Origin: Actinomycetota bacterium
GTDB taxonomy: Bacteria; Actinomycetota; Acidimicrobiia; Acidimicrobiales; Ilumatobacteraceae
Length of the DNA: 64,000 bases
Reading direction: 5' to 3'
Assembly (NCBI GenBank): GCA_016213625.1
Contig: JACQZZ010000097.1
Coordinates: 1 to 64,000, forward strand
The position numbers were made by a program, and so were the translations under genes. Position 1 is the stretch's first letter. Each line of letters starts with the position of its first letter. Of the stretch, positions 57,947 through 64,000 are shown piece after piece. The notes beneath the pieces are model-generated. The model was given only the letters and a program-made list of their open reading frames with translations, was not told the origin of the DNA and searched no databases.

Positions 57947-60061
57947 ATGCGGGTTTCGGGCCGACGACAGCGAGCGGACGCCGTGCCCGATGCGTCGACG
58001 ATCATCGACGGCCGGTCGCTCATCGACCAGCTCTGCGATGCCGTGATCCTGGTGGATCCACGGTCACGAATCGAGGCGATGAACGCCCCGGCGATCGAGA
58101 TGTTCGCGCTGGATCCCGAACAGCTCCCCGACACACTGGACTCGCTCCTGCCGACGGCGGTGCAACAGCGTCACCGCGAACTCGTCCATCAGTTCCACGA
58201 TGGCCCGGTCGATCGATCGGGGATGAACGGTGAACGTGAGGTCGTCGGTCGACGGGCTGATGGCACGCTGTTCCCGGCGCAGGTGAGCATCTCCAAGTGG
58301 CGGCCCCCCGGCCACGAGGAGTTGCTCGTCGCAGTCGTGCGCGACCTCACCGAGGTGCGCCGGCTCGAGCACTCCCACCTGCAGCTCGAGTCGCTCGTCA
58401 CCAGCATCATCGAGTCCACCGACACCGAGCTCGCCGTGGTCAACGAACACATGATGGTCATGACCGCCAACTCGCCGTTCCGGGTGCAGTTCCTGGCGGG
58501 CGCCGACCCCACCGGAATGAGCCTCGGCGAACTGGCCGGACGGGTGACCGCACCAGGGATGCTGGACATTCTCGACGTCGTTCGCCAAGCGGTGGACCAT
58601 CACGCCGAGGTGCGGATGTTCACCTGCGACGACAGCCGCGGCATCGACCGTTGGTTCGATGTCACCGCCACTCCCCTGCGCATCCAGCCGGGCGCCATTC
58701 TGCGAGCTCGCGATGTCACCGACCTCGTCCATTCGGCACGGCTCAGCCACACCGATCGGGTGCAGGACACCGTCACCGGACTGCTGTCCCGCGATGGACT
58801 GCAGGAACAGCTCACCAGCGAACTGCTGCAGCACCCCACGGGTGCGGTGTGCATCGCGATGCTCGACATCGACCAGTTCAGTGTGGTGCGTCAGACCTTG
58901 GGCTTCAGCGCTGGTGACGACCTCCTTCGGCAGGTCGCGATGAACCTCGAGCGGCACGTCCCCGCAGGTGGGCACCTCGGCAGGATGACCGGCGACACGT
59001 TCTGCGTGGCGTTCCGCCCCGACGACGTCGCCGACATCGACCGGGTCTCCTCCGACCTGCGCGACGCCGTGCGCCAGCCGGTGAGCGTCCGCGGGCGCAA
59101 CGTGCGCATCACGGCATCCGTCGGCACCACCATCACCTCCGGGTACGAGGATCTCGAACACGCCCTGCAGGAGTCGGAGCTCGCCATGCAAGAGGCGTCT
59201 CGGCGTGGTGGGAACCGGTGCATTCCGTACGCCCCCGCCATGGGCGACGCCCAGGACGGCGTGATGCGACTCTGGAATGCCCTGCGCAGCGCTCTTCAGT
59301 ACCGCCAGATGGAGGTGTGGTTCCAACCCATCGTCAGCCTGGCCACCGATCGCCCGATCGCCGCCGAGGCGCTGTGCCGCTGGCACCACCCACAGTTCGG
59401 CGACGTCTCCCCCGGCGAGTTCATCCCCATCGCCGAGCGCAACTCCGAGATCCTGAACATCGGCTCGTTCGTGCACGGCCGTGCCGCCGAGGTGATGAAC
59501 ATGCTGCGAGCCAACCGCACGCAGCGCCTGGGCGACTTCCAGATGTCCGTCAACGCCTCGCCCAACGAGTTGGCGTGGCCGCAGTTCGCCCAGAACCTCC
59601 TCGCTCGCGTGCGGGCCAATGACGCCCGGCCCGAGTGGTTCGCGATCGAGGTCACCGAAGCCGCGTTGGCGCAGCGTGACGACGCCGTTCGCGACAACAT
59701 CCGCACGCTGCGCGAGGCAGGCGTGTCCATCTCGCTCGACGACTTCGGCACCGGATACTCCTCACTGGAGCGCATTCGCAACCTGCCCGTCGACCGGGTG
59801 AAGATCGACCGCAAGTTCGTGGCCACGATGCTCGAGAGCCAGCGCACCGAGCAGCTCATCGCCGCCATCGTCGCCCTCGCGGACGAACTCGGCATCATGA
59901 CCGTGGCCGAGGGCGTGGAGACCGCTGAGCAGGCCGCTCGCCTCCGCGCTCTCGGCTGCCACGCCGCGCAGGGGTTCCTCTACGCACCGGCCGTCCCCGA
60001 CAGCGAGCTCGTGGCCGTGATGCGCGATCTCTCACTCGCCGGCAGCCGACCCTCCTGGTAG
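57947..60061 (+). CDS. PAS-GGDEF-EAL protein, degenerate GGDEF, likely c-di-GMP phosphodiesterase
   Basis: 704 residues, cytoplasmic. One PAS domain (IDQLCDAVILVDPRSRIEAMN ... RADGTLFPAQVSISKW in parts) and a second PAS-like stretch precede a GGDEF domain whose signature reads RMTGDTF (residues 346-352), so diguanylate cyclase activity is unlikely. The EAL domain is intact: EAL 474-476, VNASPNEL, EVTEAAL, DDFGTGYSSLERI, DRVKIDRKF and VAEGVETAEQ supply metal and catalytic residues. It should hydrolyse c-di-GMP, perhaps with the GGDEF part as GTP sensor. A BldD homologue with a c-di-GMP site lies 1.1 kb away. Confidence 0.92.
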   Translation: MRVSGRRQRADAVPDASTIIDGRSLIDQLCDAVILVDPRSRIEAMNAPAIEMFALDPEQLPDTLDSLLPTAVQQRHRELVHQFHDGPVDRSGMNGEREVVGRRADGTLFPAQVSISKWRPPGHEELLVAVVRDLTEVRRLEHSHLQLESLVTSIIESTDTELAVVNEHMMVMTANSPFRVQFLAGADPTGMSLGELAGRVTAPGMLDILDVVRQAVDHHAEVRMFTCDDSRGIDRWFDVTATPLRIQPGAILRARDVTDLVHSARLSHTDRVQDTVTGLLSRDGLQEQLTSELLQHPTGAVCIAMLDIDQFSVVRQTLGFSAGDDLLRQVAMNLERHVPAGGHLGRMTGDTFCVAFRPDDVADIDRVSSDLRDAVRQPVSVRGRNVRITASVGTTITSGYEDLEHALQESELAMQEASRRGGNRCIPYAPAMGDAQDGVMRLWNALRSALQYRQMEVWFQPIVSLATDRPIAAEALCRWHHPQFGDVSPGEFIPIAERNSEILNIGSFVHGRAAEVMNMLRANRTQRLGDFQMSVNASPNELAWPQFAQNLLARVRANDARPEWFAIEVTEAALAQRDDAVRDNIRTLREAGVSISLDDFGTGYSSLERIRNLPVDRVKIDRKFVATMLESQRTEQLIAAIVALADELGIMTVAEGVETAEQAARLRALGCHAAQGFLYAPAVPDSELVAVMRDLSLAGSRPSW

Positions 60062-60091
60062 CCGTGTCAGCCGCACGCGGCGAACGGCAGC

Positions 60092-61144
60092 TCAGCGGAG
60101 CCGCATCGACACTTCGTTGGCCATCAAGCGGCCGGCGCGGGTGAGCACCACCCTGTCACCCTCGACCTCCACCAGACCTTCCAGGTCGCGCGTGTCGAGC
60201 GCTTCCACCGGCACCCCGGCGCGCATACGCAACGCCAGTTGGAGTCCCTCGACGCGCCGTGTCTCGTCGTCGAGCGTCTCGCCAGCAGCTTCGGTGGTGA
60301 GTCCGGCATCGACCGCGGCGATGTAGCGCTCGGGTGTGCGGATGTTCCACCAACGCCGCCCTGCGCGATGGCTGTGCGCAGCGCTCCCGAACCCCAGGTA
60401 GTCACCCTGCTGCCAGTACAGCACGTTGTGCCGGCACTCGTGCCCGGCCCTTGCCCAGTTGCTGACCTCGTAGTTCGCCAGGCCGGCGGCCACGAGCAGG
60501 TCGTCGGCCAGCTCGTACTTGTCGGCCAGGTCGTCGTCGTCGGGGTGCCGGTTGGGCTGGTCGAACAGCGGCGTACCCGCTTCCACGGTGAGCGCGTACG
60601 CCGAGATGTGCGGCGGCTCCAGCGCCAACGCACCCTGCACCGTGGCCCGCCAGTCGTCGAGTGACTCACCGGCAGCCCCATAGATGAGGTCGAGGTTGAA
60701 GGTTGGGATGCCGGCGGCGCGCACGCTGGCGACGGCCCTCACCACGTTCTCGGGCACGTGACGCCGGCCGAGCGACTCGAGCACGTGGCCGACCATCGAC
60801 TGCACACCGATGCTCACCCGGTTCACCCCGGCCGCGGCGTAGATCTGCATCATCTCGTCGGTGACGTCGTCGGGGTTGCACTCGACGGTCACTTCTGCGC
60901 CGGGCGCCAACGGCACAGACCGCAGCACGGCGGCCAACCCCAGCGGATCCACCATCGTGGGCGTGCCACCGCCCACGAACACGCTCGTGACGGGCGGCAT
61001 CGCCGCGGCGTGGATGGCAGTGATCAACGAGTCGAGGTACTGCTGTTGCAGGTGGTGGCGGTCGGTCCAGGTGGCGAACGCGCAGTAGTCGCACCGGTGC
61101 GCGCAGAACGGGATGTGCACGTACACACCGAACGAGGAGCTCAC
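60092..61144 (-). CDS. hemW: Heme chaperone HemW (radical SAM)
   Basis: Radical-SAM protein formerly annotated as oxygen-independent coproporphyrinogen III oxidase, 350 residues. The N-terminus GVYVHIPFCAHRCDYCAFATW holds the Cx3Cx2C cluster site; SVFVGGGTPTMV, VNRVSIGVQSM and the HemW C-terminal region follow. It lacks the N-terminal extension with extra Cys of true HemN, so HemW (heme delivery) is favoured. GTG 61144 lies 7 nt after TAGGTT. Convergent with the EAL gene. Confidence 0.9.
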   Translation of the reverse strand: MSSSFGVYVHIPFCAHRCDYCAFATWTDRHHLQQQYLDSLITAIHAAAMPPVTSVFVGGGTPTMVDPLGLAAVLRSVPLAPGAEVTVECNPDDVTDEMMQIYAAAGVNRVSIGVQSMVGHVLESLGRRHVPENVVRAVASVRAAGIPTFNLDLIYGAAGESLDDWRATVQGALALEPPHISAYALTVEAGTPLFDQPNRHPDDDDLADKYELADDLLVAAGLANYEVSNWARAGHECRHNVLYWQQGDYLGFGSAAHSHRAGRRWWNIRTPERYIAAVDAGLTTEAAGETLDDETRRVEGLQLALRMRAGVPVEALDTRDLEGLVEVEGDRVVLTRAGRLMANEVSMRLR

Positions 61145-61151
61145 CCGTGCG

Positions 61152-61157
61152 AACCTA
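61152..61157 (-). promoter_or_regulatory. -10 box, leaderless promoter of hemW
   Basis: TAGGTT on the minus strand, 7 nt before the hemW GTG. Confidence 0.4.
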
Positions 61158-61186
61158 TCGGGGCGATGCCCCGTCGAGTGGACGCC

Positions 61187-61693
61187 TCAGGGGCGGTAGA
61201 GCAGGTCGAGCGCGTCGAGACGCTGACCCACCTGGTCGACCGGCACGTCGAGCATCGCGGCGATGGCCCGGGTGTCGTCGCCGCGCACCGTGATGACCTT
61301 GCCGTTGAAGTCCTGACGCTGCACCTGGATCATCTTCAGGAAGCGGGTGAGCATCTCGAACGGCTGGCCGCTCAGCTGGCTGAGCTTCAACAGGTCGACC
61401 GCCAGCTTCTTGCTGGTGGCAGCGTCGCCCTCGGCGGGCGCCACCGCTTCCTCGCGGGGCAGCAGTTGGTCGACCGGCACGTTGTAGAACTTGGCGAGCC
61501 GCTCGAGACGGGGCACCGAGATGGCACGCTCGCCGCGCTCGTACGCGCCGAGCACGGAGGCCTTGAACTCCTCGGCCGACGTCGCCTCGACTTCTTGCAG
61601 GGACAGGCGCTTCTGCCGCCGGATGACACGGAGGCGTTCGCCGACCTTACGACTGTACGGTGACGACGTGACGTCATCATCGAAATCGCGCAT
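61187..61693 (-). CDS. bldD: BldD-like transcription factor with c-di-GMP-binding signature
   Basis: 168 residues. N-terminal XRE helix-turn-helix: VGERLRVIRRQKRLSLQEVE, KASVLGAYERGERAISVPRL, closing FYNVPVDQLLP, as in Streptomyces BldD. The C-terminal domain carries RQDFNGKVITVRGDD at 126-140, which fits the RxD-x8-RxxD c-di-GMP-binding motif known from BldD. BldD represses development genes when dimerised by tetrameric c-di-GMP. An AGAGGAG sequence upstream serves as RBS. The neighbouring PAS-GGDEF-EAL gene suggests a local c-di-GMP link; it is inference that the two interact. Confidence 0.92.
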   Translation of the reverse strand: MRDFDDDVTSSPYSRKVGERLRVIRRQKRLSLQEVEATSAEEFKASVLGAYERGERAISVPRLERLAKFYNVPVDQLLPREEAVAPAEGDAATSKKLAVDLLKLSQLSGQPFEMLTRFLKMIQVQRQDFNGKVITVRGDDTRAIAAMLDVPVDQVGQRLDALDLLYRP

Positions 61694-61800
61694 GTTCACG
61701 CCGTGCTCCTCTGCTTGGTGGCCGCTCTGACGCTCAGTGTGGCACAACTGCCGCCACTTCACAACGCTCGGTGGCACCGCCGCACTGTGCGTTGAAGTTC

Positions 61801-62466
61801 CTACGGATCCATCAAGTACCGCACGGCGGCCACCACTGCTGCAGTCTCCACTCGCAACACGGTGTGCGCGAGTCGCACGCGGGGCAGTCCGAGCGACAGC
61901 TCCTCGGCGCTGAAGCCGCCTTCGGGGCCGATGACGACGCACTCGGCGGCCACACGCTCGTCGCCGTCGGGCTCGGCCAACGCCACGCCGGCGCGGGCCG
62001 CGACCTCGGCGAATGGCACCGGCCCCACGATGCGTGGCAACCACACCCGTCGACTCTGCATCGACGCCTCCCGCGCCACGCGCTGCACCCTGACGAGCTG
62101 CTTCTGGGCACGATCGCCGGTCCAGCGGACCACACTGCGGTCGCAGTGGAGCAACACGATCTCGCCCACGCCCACCTCGGTGAGCTTCTGCACCATCCAC
62201 TCGCACCGGTCGCCCTTCGGAATGGCCGCGGCCACGCTCCCCCGGGGTTCACGGTCGTCGTGCTCGATCTCGCCGACGGGCTGCAACGCGGCGCCGGTCA
62301 CGTGCGTCCGTCGCCACCCTCCCTGACCATCGCTCACCGTGACGGCCTCACCGTCGCGTAGTCGGAGCACCCGAAACAGATGATGTGCGTCGTCGGGCTC
62401 GGGCTGCGGGTCGTGCAACGAGGCGACGAAGACGTGTGCCGCGCTCGTGCGCAGCGCAGGATTCAC
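61801..62466 (-). CDS. rsmE: 16S rRNA m3U1498 methyltransferase
   Basis: SPOUT-fold RNA methyltransferase, 221 residues. N-terminal PUA-like part ([20 protein letters not shown]), trefoil-knot motifs [25 protein letters not shown] and [13 protein letters not shown] (the LRxETA signature). GTG 62466 overlaps the dnaJ stop by 4 bp (GTGA), so it is coupled to dnaJ, an arrangement (hrcA-dnaJ-rsmE) common in actinobacteria. Confidence 0.95.
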   Translation of the reverse strand: MNPALRTSAAHVFVASLHDPQPEPDDAHHLFRVLRLRDGEAVTVSDGQGGWRRTHVTGAALQPVGEIEHDDREPRGSVAAAIPKGDRCEWMVQKLTEVGVGEIVLLHCDRSVVRWTGDRAQKQLVRVQRVAREASMQSRRVWLPRIVGPVPFAEVAARAGVALAEPDGDERVAAECVVIGPEGGFSAEELSLGLPRVRLAHTVLRVETAAVVAAVRYLMDP

Positions 62467-63584
62467 TGGAACGCCGACTTGATGCGGGCGAACAGCCCGC
62501 TCTCGTGGTGCAACTCCTCACCGCGCGACTCGGCGAACTTCTTCAACAGCTCGGTCTCGAACTCGTTGAGCTTGGTGGGGACCTGCACGTTCACCCGCAC
62601 CTTCAGGTCGCCGCGACCGCGACCCTGCAGACGCGGCACGCCGCGCTGGCGCAACACGAACTCTCGCCCCGGCTGCGTGCCGGCGGGCACGACGATCTCC
62701 TCGTCGCCCTCGAGCGTGGGGAGGATGAACTTCGTGCCGAGCGCAGCCTGCGCGATGGACACGGGGAGGTCGGTGATCAGATCGTCGCCCTCCCGGCGGA
62801 AGCGCTCGTGTGCGGCCACCCGCACGTGCACGTAGAGGTCGCCCGCGCTGCCGCCACGCGGGCCCACGGCGCCGCGGCCGGTGAGCCGCAGGGTGGACCC
62901 GGTGTCCACACCGGCCGGCACGTCGACCTGATACGTCTTCTCGGTGATGATGCGGCCGTCGCCGTTGCACGACGGGCAGGGGGTGACCACCTCCTGGCCG
63001 AGGCCGCCGCACTTGGGACACGCCGACGAGGTGACCATCTGGCCGAGCATGCTCTGGCGCACTCGTTGCACCTGGCCGCGGCCGTTGCACTCGCTACAGG
63101 TGACAGGTTTGGTGCCCCCACCGGCGCCGCTGCCGTGGCAGTCGTCGCAGCGCAGCGCCGTGCGCACGTTGACCGGCACCGTGGCACCGAAGACGGACCG
63201 CTCGAACGTGATGTCGGCCACGACCTCGAGGTCCTGACCGGGAGGCGGACCTGCGGGGCCACGGGTTCCACCGAAGGGGCTCCCCCCGCCGAACAGCGTG
63301 TCGAAGAGATCGCCCAAGCCGCCCGCGCCGGCGCCGAAGAAGTCGCCCGGATTGCCGCCGGCGCCACCGACGCCCTGCTCGCCGTAACGGTCGTAGCGCG
63401 CACGGGTCTCGGGGTCGCTGAGCACCTCGTAGGCCTGCGCCACCTGCTTGAACTTGTCCTCCGCGGCGGCGTCGCCTGGATTCGCGTCGGGGTGCAACTC
63501 GCGGGCGAGGCGACGGTACGCCTTCTTCAGCTCGTCGGCAGAGGCCGTGCGGGACACTCCCAACAAGTCGTAGTAGTCAGCCAT
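62463..63584 (-). CDS. dnaJ: Chaperone DnaJ
   Basis: Hsp40 co-chaperone of DnaK, 373 residues. J domain with [15 protein letters not shown] (HPD motif), a Gly/Phe-rich linker ([20 protein letters not shown]), the zinc domain with four CxxCxGxG repeats ([37 protein letters not shown]), and the C-terminal substrate-binding domain. Start overlaps the end of hrcA by 8 bp. This is the hrcA-linked DnaJ, not the dnaK-operon copy, if both exist in the genome. Confidence 0.96.
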   Translation of the reverse strand: MADYYDLLGVSRTASADELKKAYRRLARELHPDANPGDAAAEDKFKQVAQAYEVLSDPETRARYDRYGEQGVGGAGGNPGDFFGAGAGGLGDLFDTLFGGGSPFGGTRGPAGPPPGQDLEVVADITFERSVFGATVPVNVRTALRCDDCHGSGAGGGTKPVTCSECNGRGQVQRVRQSMLGQMVTSSACPKCGGLGQEVVTPCPSCNGDGRIITEKTYQVDVPAGVDTGSTLRLTGRGAVGPRGGSAGDLYVHVRVAAHERFRREGDDLITDLPVSIAQAALGTKFILPTLEGDEEIVVPAGTQPGREFVLRQRGVPRLQGRGRGDLKVRVNVQVPTKLNEFETELLKKFAESRGEELHHESGLFARIKSAFQ

Positions 63585-64000
63585 TCAGAGTTCCACCATC
63601 ACTGAGCCGGCGACCCAGCCGGTCGCTCACCGCCTCGACGGTAGCGAGCGCCTGCGGGTAATCCATTCGAGTAGGACCCAGCACGCCCACAGTGCCGACC
63701 TGCTCGCCGTCGACCACCACCGGCTTCACCACCACCGAGCACGCAGCGAGCGGCTCGATGCCGTGTTCGGTGCCGATGGCCACCGAGAGCCCGCGGTTGA
63801 GGATGTCGCGCACGAGGGACACCATGACGTACTGCTGCTCCAGCGTGCGCAGCACCGACCGCACCGTGTCGACCGTGTCGAACGCGTGCGCCATCGACGC
63901 GGCACCGCCGACGAACACGGACTCGTCGGTGGAGCGGCCCAACGCCGACCGAGCGATGTCGCAGACCGCATCGAGCTCGCGATCGCCGGTGGGTGGCACG
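63577..64000 (-). CDS. hrcA: Heat-inducible repressor HrcA, C-terminal part
   Basis: The last 140 or so residues of HrcA, the CIRCE-binding repressor of heat-shock genes; the N-terminal helix-turn-helix lies beyond the right edge. Recognisable are [31 protein letters not shown] (in parts: [18 protein letters not shown]), the family's [25 protein letters not shown] and the run-out LSDGGTLNG. The frame is open to 64000. It overlaps dnaJ by 8 bp, so repressor and chaperone are co-translated. Confidence 0.93.
   Translation of the reverse strand, partial: VPPTGDRELDAVCDIARSALGRSTDESVFVGGAASMAHAFDTVDTVRSVLRTLEQQYVMVSLVRDILNRGLSVAIGTEHGIEPLAACSVVVKPVVVDGEQVGTVGVLGPTRMDYPQALATVEAVSDRLGRRLSDGGTLNG

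Overview
The window is 64 kb of high-GC chromosome from an actinobacterium, most likely of the class Acidimicrobiia. The evidence is gene order and content: the actinobacterial core block secD-secF-apt-rel ... hisS-aspS-rarA, hrcA-dnaJ-rsmE, a BldD homologue, Thr/Ser-rich secreted proteins, and many genes with a TAnnnT box 6-10 nt upstream of the start codon (leaderless promoters). The species cannot be named from sequence alone.

Layout. 1-2.7 kb: an acyl-CoA synthetase (cut by the window edge), a PaaI-type thioesterase and a TetR regulator. 2.7-9.6 kb: nagA, two small unknown genes, transketolase and transaldolase (pentose phosphate pathway), a LOG-family protein and a MOSC protein. 9.6-18.1 kb: glycolate-oxidase genes (glcF apart from glcD-glcE), a Fpg/Nei glycosylase, an MBL hydrolase, an APH-fold kinase, two small membrane-associated proteins, rarA and a NUDIX hydrolase, many with 4-bp start/stop overlaps. 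18.2-24.6 kb: a secreted discoidin-like protein, aspS-hisS, and a lipoprotein esterase whose third C-terminal repeat is frameshifted.

24.7-32.9 kb is an integrated mobile element of about 8.1 kb. It is bounded by a 39-bp direct repeat (38/39) made of the last codons and stop of rel, with a tyrosine integrase next to the right copy. It encodes an HK97-like capsid protein, a putative prohead-protease-like protein and a putative head-tail adaptor, but no recognisable portal, terminase or tail. It also has a probable replication initiator with four iteron-like repeats inside its gene, several tiny coupled genes, and a translationally coupled pair of an Mrr-type restriction endonuclease and a HEPN-motif protein. 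It looks like a capsid-encoding phage satellite, comparable in size and content to phiRv1/phiRv2 of Mycobacterium tuberculosis, carrying a candidate defence module.

32.8-41 kb: rel, apt, secF, secD, yajC, tgt, queA. 41-50.7 kb: an FMN-binding oxidoreductase, a stand-alone PEP-utiliser swivelling-domain protein, NADP-isocitrate dehydrogenase, a possible organosulfur group (cysteine-dioxygenase-like cupin, TauD, acyl-CoA dehydrogenase, alkylsulfatase-like MBL), an EamA transporter, and an ECF sigma / anti-sigma pair. 50.7-60 kb: tRNA-Val(GAC), a truncated receiver domain, a 2048-residue secreted multicopper oxidase with Ig-like repeats, and a PAS-GGDEF-EAL protein with a degenerate GGDEF but intact EAL. 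60-64 kb: hemW, a BldD homologue carrying the c-di-GMP-binding signature, rsmE, dnaJ and the end of hrcA.
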